20,827 bases of DNA from Azolla pinnata (Eukaryota > Streptophyta > Polypodiopsida > Salviniales > Salviniaceae): positions 1 to 20,827 of the forward strand of contig JBBBWG010005969.1 in NCBI GenBank assembly GCA_037176905.1. The letters are read 5' to 3'. Made by a program: the position numbers and the translations under genes. Shown piece after piece: positions 11,201 to 20,801 of the stretch (the first letter of the stretch is position 1; each line of letters opens with the position of its first letter). The notes beneath the pieces were generated by a model that saw only the letters and a list, made by a program, of their open reading frames with translations, searched no databases and was not told where the DNA came from.

Positions 11201-13531
11201 AAAGCTTCAGAAATCTATATTTCATGCACTTTTTCCCATCATCCATGTACCTACCGAGGATTAGGATTGTACCTTGGCATTTGATATGTGAACATAATAT
11301 AAATGATTATGTGCAAACACAAAGTACTGATGCTTGCTAGTTTGTTTGTAAATTTTGGATACGAAGAAGATTACGGAACTATGCCGTCATTAATTGATAC
11401 GTAATTGCCAAATTTTAAAATAAAAGCAGTGCTTTTATTGAAAATTGTGAATTGAGCTTGGTCCTTGGTGCTCTTCAAACATTTAAATGTCTAATAAGAC
11501 ATGAAGCTTTGTGAATAAGTAGCAGGATGAGATATTGTTTATGTGAAGAGAAAAGTAAGCTTGGTGGAAAGCTAAAATCCAAATTAGTAGGAAAACTGTG
11601 TATACACATCAGCTGAGATGTGATTTTACGCTTTTTGAACGCATGCAAGTTTGCATATCCTTTACCTATGCCGTTTTCGCCTTGTAAGTGTTGGTCTATT
11701 TAAACACGCCTCCTTGTCTTCATGAGTTTCAGCTATGCATGCTGGTTGCTCCAGCTTTTGACTATCCCAATGTATGTAACATGCACAAACACAAATAAGA
11801 ACCAAACTGTCTTACACATTGGGGGTAAGTCTTTGCCTCATGCATGAAGGATTATGTAAATTATATATAGAAGGAGACTGATATCCGTGTACCTACGTTT
11901 CTATCCTACAGCTCATAGAATTAGATTGGGTCTGCTAAAATCTGTCAGCTATGCTGTTGTGTTTTACAGTTTGCTGTATGCATAATTACAGTTAAAAGCA
12001 AAGCAGCAATATACATAGGTGAAATGTTGTGCCTCAGAGTTTTTTTCTGTATTGTAAAAGCCAAGCGATGATATACATTGGTGAAGTGTTCTGCTATTGT
12101 CGATTCACTGTATCCTGAACATCTCTGTTTGTGTTGCATCTTTTCCATACCTTCCATGTGGTTTTCTTAGCAGAATAATAATTTAAAGCATGGGCGTCAA
12201 GACTAGAAACTGATTAGAAGCTTTCAGCATTGATTGTCATTGTATAACTGACATCAACTTATTTCCTGGTTTCTTTAATTTCTATGCCACAACACTGACT
12301 GGAAGTTCTTGCCATGTCACATTACAGGCCTATAATTCAGTGAACGTTATGCTCAATTAGATCATGAATTGAATGTTCATTACTGTGAAACGTGCATCAT
12401 TTTTAATGAGTTTAATAAAGCTGAAAGTTTATTGAGCATGACAATTCAGCCAACAGCAGCCTTTGTATTATTGCTTGTTCTTTAACGAGGTAACGCAAAA
12501 CAACACACTGTAGCACATATTCTCTAGTGAAAATCAGGGTGTTATTTACACCTAGTTTCGTGTTTTGACTTTCTTGAATCTTTCTTCACCATGATTCTAA
12601 TTCGAATTCGTAAAATTTTTCCTACGCACCTGCATTCAAGATCTTTTGTTGGGTCTTTTTCACTTACACCTATACACATGATGTCTCTGTAAAATAGCGA
12701 GATCAGCCTGTTGGCTGATTGAACTTCCACTTTCACTGTCTTTATATTTGGGTTTTGATCTCTATTTATGCTTATTCTAAGCTTTGCCTTTTTCTATGTA
12801 TCATGTTTATGAAAGTTTGCCCTGGCATTGTGAGATACTTAGAGTGGCAATGAGGAAACTTTTATCTACTATAAGGAATTAAGGTGTGGAGTAGGATACA
12901 GTATGTTTCAGAGCATATCAGTCATCATAGCTTTATGCATGCTTGTGATTACTTAATTATATATTTTCTGTTCTCAAAATTTCGGCTTACATTCTGAAGT
13001 TCAATATAGTTGCTATCTTATGCAAGTACACAAATAACATGGGGATGTCCATTTTGTAGTGCATTCTCTCTAATTCTTTGTCATCTGAAATCTTTGTATG
13101 TTAAGCAGAATCATCAAAGGCAGATAGGTACAGTTTGGGATTTGCAAAATGGTCTGAAATCTTCATTTGAACCTCAAGGATGGAAAGCATTCTCCGATGC
13201 TTCTCCGAAACCAGTACATGGTACCAAAAAAGACTCATATACAAACCAGAAGAACAGTGATGAATTCAGTAGTGCGAATGATGTATTTGGTAGTGCAAGG
13301 TTTGATGCTGCTTCCACTAACGATGATAGAAAAAAGGCTGACAATCACCAGCACCCAAAGTCTGGAGAGAGGTGGGGATTCGAAGATAAATTTTTAAGTA
13401 GTGGACCAGTGTCCACAACACCTAAGGTCTCCAACCAAGGATCACAGAGAAATGATTCTGCTCTTGGGTATAATGGAAAAGGATATCACTCGGTCGTTAC
13501 CAATAAGCCTTCAGGATGGTCAGACTTTTGA
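5257..13531 (+). CDS. NAK/AAK1-type serine/threonine protein kinase (seven exons, 742 aa)
   Basis: Exons: 5257-5717, 8507-8672, 8904-8954, 9033-9215, 9406-9499, 9572-10422, 13109-13531. Phases agree and the total is 743 codons including TGA. The start MWRLKQ matches the N-terminus of the plant family. The kinase domain spans about residues 25-310: glycine loop AQGGFSSVY (34-42), ATP lysine K56, helix-C E72, HRD 153-155 with K157 and N160, DFG 173-175, and TTPAYRAPE ending at 209. All catalytic residues are present, so it should be active. A Ser/Pro-rich linker follows with three copies of SP(L/F)KEPHSV (424-450), then a coiled coil (about 534-592) and a C-terminal tail with WKAFSD (627-632) and a terminal WSDF. 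Animal AAK1 and yeast Ark/Prk kinases phosphorylate endocytic adaptors such as the AP-2 mu subunit; a role in clathrin trafficking is inferred. Intron 4 requires a GC donor. The last intron is 2.7 kb, so a missed small exon there is possible. Confidence 0.93.
5718..8506 (+). other. Intron 1 of the kinase gene (2.8 kb)
   Basis: This intron splits the HRD codon region: the donor GTCAGT follows CACAG and the acceptor TTCCAG precedes the aspartate codon. It is AT-rich. Its right third carries a decayed minus-strand LINE fragment; elsewhere I recognise nothing. Confidence 0.9.
7490..8075 (-). pseudogene. Decayed LINE (non-LTR) reverse transcriptase fragment, antisense in an intron
   Basis: Read on the minus strand with frame changes and stops, the sequence shows in order a TVRYLEYRVG-like block (about 8035-8005), an EQRLASLL then RKKLLVWSQ block (about 7990-7935) and VNQILSVTVWYIAS followed by IFSRSSILQ and KYLW (about 7905-7800). 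The order and spacing match the region after the catalytic core in plant L1-type reverse transcriptases (RYLG, IRKKL..WS, NQVL..WYIAS, F..LW). There are stops and at least two frameshifts, so it is non-functional. The catalytic YADD region, endonuclease and poly(A) end are not visible. The limits are approximate, and assignment to 7490-7750 is weaker than to 7800-8040. Confidence 0.68.
9216..9405 (+). other. Kinase intron 4 with a GC-AG splice pair
   Basis: The exon ends ...GCATTGCAG and the intron starts GCAAGG, a good match to the known minor-class GC donor (AG|GCAAGT). The acceptor TTATTTCAG precedes GTGTGGCATAGG, which restores the conserved frame (ARPDALQ then VWHRVN, as in relatives). 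Without this splice the frame reads on for 15 codons and stops at TAG (9258-9260). Confidence 0.85.
9886..9966 (+). repeat. Three in-frame 27-bp tandem repeats in the kinase linker
   Basis: The copies at 9886, 9913 and 9940 each encode nine residues, SPLKEPHSV or SPFKEPHSV. Most base changes among copies are confined to a few positions, so the array is fairly recent. It adds three SP sites to a disordered linker. Confidence 0.95.
10423..13108 (+). other. Intron 6 of the kinase gene (2.7 kb)
   Basis: The donor GTCTGT follows CTCTCAG and the acceptor TTAAGCAG precedes the last exon. It is AT-rich with no coding block I recognise. A second in-phase acceptor, AGGCAG at about 13122, would remove five residues. 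A local diverged duplication sits at 11992-12095. A small exon hidden here cannot be excluded. Confidence 0.8.
11992..12095. repeat. Diverged 62-bp-period duplication in kinase intron 6
   Basis: The segments starting at 11992 and 12054 share the pattern TAAAAGC.AAGC followed by ATATACAT.GGTGAA.TGTT. Two copies are seen, and divergence is moderate. Confidence 0.7.
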
Positions 13532-14072
13532 TGAAGAGGCCAACTTTGCCAAGCCCATTTTGGTCGGGGTATTTGCACCCCCACGGTCTCGATTAAGGTG
13601 ATATTCAATTGAGGAATTTACTCCATATCGATTAAGTTTGCAAAACTATAGTGAATAATCATGTATAGTTTGCATTTGAAGGCATTGCCATCTATGATGA
13701 ATATAGCAATGGAGACTCAAAATGGCAAAAACATGTTGGATTTGGTTTAGTGGTGGTTAAGATTCTAAATCATGCATCATGATGCCATTGTAGATGAAGC
13801 TAAATCACCAAGAATCTAAATTTACCAACCTATTTCAGTTTGAGAGGAGTGTTCCAGCTTTGCGATAGGCTATGGTTCATGCCCTTACATTGTATACCAA
13901 GCAAATTGCAGTTTGATGCTGCTTATTTCCCCTTGAAACCATTATGGTTAAAAACTTATGTCTATAAAAATGGCATGTGGATCAAAACATGTCTTTGATT
14001 TGTGGCCATGAGATTTTCATGTTAAACATAAATATATCAATCTTCCAATATTATTTGTTTGTTAATGTGTAT
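13532..14072. other. 3' UTR of the kinase gene and spacer
   Basis: AT-rich sequence follows the TGA. The poly(A) site is not obvious; GAATAATC near 13651 and ATGAATATAG near 13698 are weak candidates. No gene is seen. Confidence 0.55.
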
Positions 14073-14499
14073 TGTTATGGTTGTAATATTACAAATTAAT
14101 GTACAAAGATAATTTGAACGATTTAAGGGTAGGATAAGTGGGAAACGAGTTATTTTAAGGTTGGGATAAACCTATATGGTCACTAAACAAGTGTGAACAT
14201 GCTTAGTGATCAAGTAGCTTTAGAAGTTTGACCTATATAAATTGAACTAGTTACTGTTTTTTATTATAATACCTTGAGATGCTTTGAAGATTCTCTTTTG
14301 GTGAGTCTGGCTCAGTGGTCATCGGATCTATACTTTGTGAACTTCCAAGGTATATATATCTAGGGTAATAACTTGTGGTATTTGACACAGGTAATGTTTT
14401 GGATTAATTTTTTGTCTTTCGTTCGGGGGTGGTTATTGAGGTTAAGCACCCTTAAATCGTTTTTAATTCTTTCTAATATTCTTTATCATTAGTAGATCA
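14073..14499 (+). repeat. 5' LTR (about 427 bp)
   Basis: It begins TGTTATGG and ends GATCA, giving the TG...CA ends usual for LTRs. It shares with 16096-16483 the blocks TATGGTCACTA, GACCTATATAA, GGTAATGTTTTGGATTA, TTTTGTCTTTCG and CATTAGTAGATCA. A TATA-like TATATAAA lies at about 14234. Its left boundary is less certain than its right. Confidence 0.78.
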
Positions 14500-14506
14500 T
14501 AATATT

Positions 14507-14518
14507 TGGTATTAGAGC
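14507..14518 (+). promoter_or_regulatory. Primer-binding site, initiator-Met tRNA type
   Basis: TGGTATTAGAGC differs at one base from TGGTATCAGAGC, the tRNA-iMet primer site of many plant LTR elements. It lies 7 bases after the LTR end, where such a site is expected. Confidence 0.8.
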
Positions 14519-14599
14519 GAGTACTAATAATTTTATTTCTTTTGATTTTGGAGCAACTAACGTGATTGTTGGTATATCCAGATCTGAAGGGCGGGAGAA

Positions 14600-15060
14600 C
14601 ATTTGTATTTTTCTTCTTTGTTAATCATTTCTTTGATGAGTCTGGGTTATTTAATGATTTGGTTATAATCAATGGTTTAAATTATTGACTATTGATTGAT
14701 TTTATTATCAATAATCGTTTGATTGATTATATTGTTTTGATTATTAAATGATGTTAATTTTTATCGTGATTGATAATTACTATTTATTCGATCAAAACGT
14801 TATATTGATTTGGATACGGTTGTTAATGAATCGATCAAAATTAATCGATGTCAATTGTCTTCAAATGAGTGTCATAATTTTAAATTCTATTGATAAACCA
14901 TGTTACGATAGAGATATGATTAATTTTGTTTATTATTTCTATGATCACGATTATTGATTCATTTTTATTTAATAATCAATCATTGTTAATTTCAATTAAT
15001 CATTCAATCATTTGATTGACTATAGTTTTAATTGACATGTCTATTTATATTAAGGTGTGT
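14600..15060. other. Very AT-rich internal stretch of the LTR element
   Basis: The region is rich in ATTGATTGAT and AATCAATCATT words on both strands, making many short imperfect inverted repeats. I see no coding block. It occupies the place of gag. Confidence 0.6.
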
Positions 15061-15124
15061 GTTGTATGTAATTACGTTTCGCGCGCATAAAACGTTAGTA
15101 TGTATCTTTATGATCTTGGTGGTA

Positions 15125-15374
15125 AGATGTTTGTTCTTTCAAACTCTTAACTCACCACTTTATCGAACAATGTCCTTAATTTAAGGCACTGATCAAGAAG
15201 TCTTACCTCTTTCCTAAACGATGTCTTTGATTTAAGGCACCGATTGATGAGTCACGCCTCCTTCTTGAGATATCGTAAATCGAGACACTGATCGAGACAA
15301 GCACCAATTAGGGACTTACACCTCTTTTGAAAGGTTTACTCGATTTTGAACATTAATCTAAGATTCACACCTCC
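15125..15374. repeat. Degenerate minisatellite of about 55 bp inside the LTR element
   Basis: Four or five diverged units start near 15125, 15164, 15217, 15271 and 15335. Each has a GATGTC-like or TCGA-like start, a (T/C)TAAGGCACTGAT-like centre and an (A/G)C(G/A)CCTC(C/T)-type end. Spacing is 40-64 bases. Confidence 0.65.
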
Positions 15375-15582
15375 GAAATCAATGACCAAGGTTTTCATTA
15401 GTTAGGCTTAATGAACATATAGTTGACATGAGCACATAGTCGACTCAACTATTTTAATGTCACTTAATGGTCAAGTAGCGTTTGAACTAGTGACTTTATT
15501 ATTTGTAAACCTAATGCATGTCTATAAATCATATATATTTCTCTATGTTTATTTGTGTAACTTGGGATCGGTTACAAAACGA

Positions 15583-16089
15583 TTTAAAAAGTCTCATGTT
15601 TTTATGAACACGTTTTTACAAGAAAATAGAACACGTTTTTATGTCGATCATAATAGGGATCCTCATGTTCTTTATTGTTGACAAACAATTTTCTTACGTG
15701 CACCTCAAAATTAAAAATCTTTATCGATGAATAAGTGTCTTAAATTAGCCCCACGTTATTGTGGATCATTTATAGTCATGAAGCATATGGGTTATTTTGC
15801 CTATTATCTCGATCTACTTGCTAATGTACATGTCCATCTAGTTTTCCATATTAGTCGTTTGAAAAAACTTATAGGTTCTGATGACAATATGGTCACCTTT
15901 AAAGTTTTATTCACTAGAAAACATTTTCGATTTGTGAACCAAAATTTTAAGACTTAAACAAATTCGAGAATTTAAAATTAAATGACTGGATCGATCTATT
16001 CATGATGCCACTTGGGAGAAAAAGATCGTTCTAAAAATTAACTTTCCTGACTTTAATTTGTCATTACAAGAGTCAATGTTTTAGAATGG
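15583..16089 (+). pseudogene. Broken 3' end of a gypsy pol gene (integrase C-terminal region to chromodomain-like tail)
   Basis: The remnant reads, across at least one frameshift and several stops, a VHLKIKNLYR block (about 15698-15730), then LKLAPRYCGSF, YYLDLLANVHVHLVFHISRLKKLIG (15736-15876) and finally DATWEKK with FPDFNL and NGE (about 16000-16093). This is the order at the end of Ty3/gypsy polyproteins: KLAPRYYGPF, AYxLxLP, IHPVFHVSxLK, then ATWE and FPxFxL. No catalytic core is present, so it cannot function. Confidence 0.8.
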
Positions 16090-16095
16090 AGAATA

Positions 16096-16483
16096 TATTA
16101 TGGGCGTAACTCAATGAACCAAAGTATAAGGTTAATTTCAATGGTTTAAAGGTTGGATACTAGGACTAGGACAAACTCATATGGTCACTAGACAAGTATG
16201 AACATGCCTAGTTGTCAAAAAGCCCTAGAATTTTGACCTATATAATGGGAACTAGCTACCTCCTTTTATTACGGCATCCTGAGATACAACTCTCTGGTCC
16301 TCGGATTCATACACGTCAACTTTCGAGTTATATTCAAGGTAATCACCTGTGGTATTAGACATAGGTAATGTTTTGGATTAGTCTTTTGTCTTTCGCTCGA
16401 GAGTGGTTGGCGGGGTTAATCACCCTTAAATCATTCTTATTCTCTCTAATCTTCTCTTAATAATGCTTATCATTAGTAGATCA
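16096..16483 (+). repeat. 3' LTR (about 388 bp)
   Basis: It pairs with the left LTR and ends at the same GATCA. Its start reads TATTATGG where the left copy has TGTTATGG, consistent with a decayed TG end. The TATA-like TATATAAT is at about 16239. Many substitutions and indels separate the pair, indicating an old insertion. Confidence 0.78.
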
Positions 16484-17178
16484 AACGAAATCTCTTACTT
16501 TGTCTAATTGCTTGTTACTATGAAAATCACACCGTCAACTTCTATTATAACATAGTCTAGGATCTTTGAGGTTATCAGGAACGAGAGCTTGAACTCGATA
16601 CTTGTTAGGAGCCAACTAGTGATCAAGCAGACCAAGTAATTTAGTTGCTATGTTGGGTTCCCTAATAACTAGAACTGGGCAATTTGATCAATGTTTGAGA
16701 TGAATTCTAGAGAATATGAGCACTCTTTTTTGTTGTGATTAGATATGTTCCCTAGATCTTCTCTTAATGATGGGGGGTTAGTCATTTGATGAGGTTCCGT
16801 CAATCAGGTTTATTGATGATGTTGGGTATGTGCATTGTCACAAGCCTATATAAATCTAATCTTATTCTTTTTAATAAAGGGAATCAATGCCAATCACTAA
16901 ACCAATCTTGCTTTGATTCAACCACACATCAGCGACCAAGCCAACCCCACATCATTAGTATTAATAAACCCTTAATTGAGTTCCTAACTTTGTTTACCAT
17001 TGGATAGTCGGTTAGAAAGAAGGGCATACTCTGCAGGTTCATCGACATCGTGCGTGTATAACTTAAAGATGTGGGAGAATACGTATAACAAGTGCATCAT
17101 GGCCAACTTTGGAAGGAAAGCCAAAAAGGCGGCAATTTGCCTTGCCAAATGATCCAAAAGTCTTATCCAGGTACAACG

Positions 17179-17209
<31 letters not shown>
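17179..17209. repeat. (TA)n(TG)n microsatellite
   Basis: A short TA run grades into 11 TG units. Confidence 0.95.
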
Positions 17210-17230
17210 ATCATAAGCACCAGTTTAGCG

Positions 17231-17248
17231 ATTAGGGTTTAGGGTTTA
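17231..17248. repeat. Short interstitial telomere-type repeat
   Basis: ATTAGGGTTTAGGGTTTA holds two and a half copies of the plant TTTAGGG motif, about 3 kb from the larger array. Such motifs are also common near plant promoters (telo-box), but no gene follows here. Confidence 0.6.
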
Positions 17249-18009
17249 GCATGTTCTGTTGAGATTAGTGTTGTGTGGCTGTCCAATTTGGACAACTGTT
17301 ATTTTCTGGCGGCGGCTGGGGTCCATTGCCATGTGCCCATTCATTTTCGAAGAAGAAATCAGATACGAAAGAAAAAGTTCAGTTTGCTTGGTGCTAAGAA
17401 CATCCCATATGCGAAAAGCCCCATAATCCCGACCCGAGAGCCAGTTGTTATAATTACGCCTTTAACTATAATAATAACCAGCCCAGAAGAAGACGTTAAT
17501 ATATCTTTCTTTTTTCTTGCCCCTTTAATAAGAAGGCGGTAATATATCTTCCCTTTTTTGCCCTTTTTCCTTTGCTTTTTTACATCATTCCTAATGTTCA
17601 AATGATGTTCAGAGGCGGGCACGATATGCTTTGCTAGATGATGGCGAATTCGAATTCCATGTGCTGCGAATTATTTTGTTTCTCTCTGCCTTTGCGCTTT
17701 CGGATCCATAAGCAACGTCGGGGCCTTGTAAAAAAATAAAAGGCGCTATCTTTGGATTTGGATCACTAACTAACTGTATTTGTCAAGAATCCATTGGCGT
17801 GCGAGGGCTCGAGGGAAAAGGAGGAAATGGCATGAATCGTCCACTTTACGATTTCGTGTGGCCTCTTTGGAGGCTTTCGCGGCCCATCCGTATATTCTCT
17901 CTCCGGCATGTTACGGCCCACTCCCCTCTTTTCGTTTTCTTAATTGCGAATCGCAGCTTTAGTTTAAAAGAAGAGAAACAAGCTGTTTGGCATGACCAAC
18001 CAACCAAAC

Positions 18010-18295
18010 CCTCTTCTGTATTGGGAGAGAGCACATGCACGAGGCCAACGGTTCGAATCCAGACGTAACAAGACGTCAAAACATTGAAGCAAATTTGCGC
18101 AAGGGGGCTCTTTCCCAGTTGTTGGAAAGAGAAACTCTTGTGAGGAGAGTTTGGCCTTTGGGGGTTGTGACCTTTGGGTGAAAACTGTAGTGTAAACTAA
18201 CCGTGGGATGAGTTGAACCCATGACCTATTACTTCCAGACAGAATGTCTGACAACATCATCTTGTTGTTGTGTATATATATATATATATACACAA
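18010..18295 (+). mobile_element. Possible tRNA-derived SINE
   Basis: GGTTCGAATCC at 18050-18060 is an exact RNA polymerase III B-box (tRNA T-loop). About 25 bases upstream, TTGGGAGAGAGCAC (18021-18034) resembles the tRNA D-arm end (TTGG.AGAGC). The right end has a TTGTTGTTG run followed by a TA run, as in some plant SINE tails. The A-box is imperfect and no target duplication was found, so this is tentative. Confidence 0.33.
18269..18294. repeat. 26-bp perfect palindrome of TG(TA)nCA
   Basis: TGTG, then alternating TA, then CACA forms a self-complementary stretch. It is a microsatellite that could extrude as a cruciform; no function is implied. Confidence 0.9.
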
Positions 18296-19127
18296 ACTAT
18301 ATTGAGCCAGTGTTCTTTGGGGTCAGATCTTCGTACAACACCGAGCTTGTACCCTCTCATAAATGCGATTGTTAGCCCTTCGGAGAGAGTAAGCGACACC
18401 CCACACAACATGCAAGATGGTTGGCATATATATACACTCGAGCGACCAGACAATTTGGTGGCTAGCTATAGCTCGATCAGTCTGTTCGTATGATAAGCGA
18501 TCGAAGCTTACTGAGGACCGATGGTGGCATGCGACGGTCCCTGGGAATCAGAGACATCCGTGCAATGCCCTTTTCTCGGCACTGTTACTTCATGTTGAGC
18601 CACGGCTCATGTCCTCCTCATTGGATGATACTTGAACACTCATTCAGAAACTTGAATGAAATACTCTTGTTTAAGGTTTATAGGTTTCAGGTTTAGACCG
18701 GGTTCTTCTCTGATGCTGCTTTATGTTGTTTGCTTCAGAGAGACGAACTGCGTCAAATACCTAGAAACAATCGTATCCGGAGCTTGTCAAGCATCTTCCA
18801 AGTCTTGGCTTTTGATTTTGTTGAGTTCATCTTCCGGGTACATGTCTTTCAGGCTGTAGTAATCCTCCCCTAGATCACGAATACAGAGACAATGCTCCTT
18901 ATCACTTCGAGAGAAATCTGATCAGATTCCTAGATGTTTGTTATACATATATCCTGTGACCAATCCTCGATTCAGATACAGTTTGCCGAAACTTACCCGG
19001 GGAGAGCGTTTGATCATCCAACAGAAGCCGCCTACCTACATACATTCCAAAAAAACCCATCGATCGAAGCACAACTCTTTTCTAGAGTTAGCGGAAGCAG
19101 TTATAAGTTGGCCACCAGGAGAGTCTT

Positions 19128-19128
<1 letters not shown>

Positions 19129-19161
<33 letters not shown>
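19129..19161. repeat. (AG)n microsatellite
   Basis: An uninterrupted AG run of about 33 bases. Confidence 0.95.
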
Positions 19162-19164
<3 letters not shown>

Positions 19165-19240
19165 CTAAGTACTATAGATCGACTAGGCATTGTCGCAACT
19201 CGCCAATGTGGATGCCCAGACAATCTTTACCATTCGATAT

Positions 19241-19268
19241 GTGTGTGTGTATATATATATACATATAT
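19241..19268. repeat. (GT)n(AT)n microsatellite
   Basis: Five GT units followed by AT units. Confidence 0.9.
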
Positions 19269-19296
19269 GAAGGACATGGTTAAAGGAGATTCGTCT

Positions 19297-19340
19297 TGTC
19301 TGTCTCTGTCTCTGTCTCTATCTCTGTCTCTCTCTCTCTC
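19297..19340. repeat. (TCTG)n/(TC)n microsatellite
   Basis: TCTGTC-type hexamers grade into a pure TC run. Confidence 0.9.
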
Positions 19341-19502
19341 CCCGAGCCAGTGTTCTGGTGTTTGAGCTAGCTAGATCCTTGTTGGCTTTACTTCCATGTG
19401 ATGGTGTAATTAACTTTTTAGGAGGCTTTAGCTTGTGTTTAGGGTAAAGCTAGGAGGCATGCGGCGGCAGTGGGTCCCGAATCGCGGATCTGCTCCAGAG
19501 AT

Positions 19503-19528
19503 AAAGAAAGAACGAAAGAAAGAAAGAT
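19503..19528. repeat. (GAAA)n microsatellite
   Basis: Imperfect AAAG/GAAA units, about 26 bases. Confidence 0.85.
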
Positions 19529-19750
19529 ATATTAACGTCTGCTTAGGCCAATCTGACCCATGAGACAAAGCGTACAATAATAATGTCTGTGTATCCTTGG
19601 ATCTTCCATTGCCACCTTTGACGCCTGCTCGAAGTAACAAAACACATATGCTCACATGCTGCTAACAACAACAGAGCCAAACACCAGACAAACCGACAGA
19701 TGATTTGAGAGCCTTGTTCATGGTTATACTTTTTTCCGCCAACTTGCCCG

Positions 19751-19892
19751 CCACCACCATCATCATCATCATCATCATCATTGACATCATCATCATCATC
19801 GACATCATCATCACCACCACCGCCACCATCACCACCACCATCATCACCATCACCATCACCTTCATCATCCATCCATCCATCCATCCATCCAC
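19751..19892. repeat. Compound (CAT)n/(CAC)n/(ATCC)n tract
   Basis: About 140 bases of CAT, CAC and GACATC triplets end in CATC CATC-type tetramers. The tract yields Asp/Gly/Met-rich minus-strand and Ile/Thr-rich plus-strand frames that are artefacts of the repeat. Confidence 0.95.
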
Positions 19893-20520
19893 ACCACTGA
19901 AGAGATCACCACGTTGAGCGAAACTAGTTTGGATGTATAAGCCTTCTTTCTGATACAAGTATCATTCTGTTTTATCTTCTACTTGTGTCATCTTGAGCTA
20001 CTCTTTCCCTATTCCACTTCTACAACAACGCCATCTTCCACCCCAAACCCTAAACCTGCGTAGAGTGGAGACGCCGTGCAATCATCGAGGGGTGGAGTAA
20101 AAACTACAAGCACCGATCAGGGCGCTAAACGCCGAACAATCGAGGCGCTAAGCACACCATTACGGGCACCAAATTCGAGCTTAGGTCGCCGAGCTTCAGG
20201 GCTTCGGGATGCAAGTTTGCGGCTTCGAGCTCAGGGTTTTGGAATTTACCAGGTCGTGAGCTCAGAGTGTTTAGGGTTAGGGGTTTAGCGATGCAAGTTT
20301 GCGGCTTCGAGCTTAGGGTCTAGCAATGCTAGGGGTCTCGAGCTTAGGGTTCAGTGTTAGGGTTCAGAGATGGAAGTTCTAGGGTTACCGAGCTTAGGGT
20401 TTAGAGTTTAGAGATGGAAGTTTACGACAATATGGTCAAGTTAGGGATGCCAAGTTAGGTTAGGGTTTCGAGATGGACGTTTAGGGCTTCGAGGTTTAGG
20501 GCTTAGAAGTGGACGTTTAG

Positions 20521-20587
20521 GGGCTTCGAGTTTAGGGTTTAGGGTTAGGGTCTTCGAGCGAAACTCTAAACCCTAAACTCGAAGCCC
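20521..20587. repeat. Inverted repeat (foldback) within the telomere-like array
   Basis: The left arm at 20521-20546 begins GGGCTTCGAGTTTAGGG. The right arm at 20561-20587 is its near-exact reverse complement over about 22 bases, with a spacer of about 14 bases. It is a local strand switch in an array that otherwise runs one way. Confidence 0.85.
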
Positions 20588-20801
20588 AACCGGCTCAGAG
20601 TTAGGGTTTGGAGATGGAAAGTTTAGGGCTTCGAGCTTTAGGGTTTAGGGTTAGGGTTTCGAGATGGAAGTTTAGGGCTTCGAGCTTAGGGTTTAGGGTT
20701 AGGGTTTCGAGATGGAAGTTTAGGGCTTCGAGCTTAGGGTTTAGGGTTTAGGGTTTTGGAGACGGAAAGGTTAGGGTTTAGGGGTTCGAGCTTCGGATTT
20801 C

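Larger units (their letters stand above)
14073..16483 (+). mobile_element. Old, internally deleted Ty3/gypsy-type LTR retrotransposon
   Basis: Two similar but diverged terminal repeats in direct orientation flank an internal region of about 1.6 kb. Just after the left repeat is a primer-binding-like TGGTATTAGAGC. Just before the right repeat is a short purine tract (gaatggaga). Pol C-terminal remnants lie near the right end. Most of gag, protease, reverse transcriptase, RNase H and the integrase core are absent, so it is non-autonomous. No clear 5-bp target duplication flanks it (tgtat on the left, aacga on the right). Confidence 0.8.
16484..18009. other. Gene-free spacer right of the LTR element
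   Basis: No ORF with a recognisable domain is seen. The stretch includes a TA/TG microsatellite, a short interstitial telomere motif and, at about 17498-17572, two adjacent similar segments (TAATATATCTT then a T-rich run and TTGCCC) that look like a local duplication. Confidence 0.6.
18296..20160. other. Gene-free, microsatellite-rich region near the telomere-type array
   Basis: Open frames here are short or are generated by simple repeats. No protein family is recognised. The tracts are listed separately. Confidence 0.6.

Noticed and set aside
14308-14319. TGGCTCAGTGGT, resembling a tRNA A-box
   Set aside because: It lies in the LTR, with no B-box at tRNA distance, and the matching stretch of the other LTR does not keep it.
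14068-16488. Target-site duplication of the LTR element
   Set aside because: The flanking five bases (tgtat and aacga) do not match; decay, recombination or wrong boundaries are all possible.
19543-19958. Asp/Gly-rich and Met/Val-rich minus-strand open frames
   Set aside because: Generated entirely by the CAT/CAC triplet tract.
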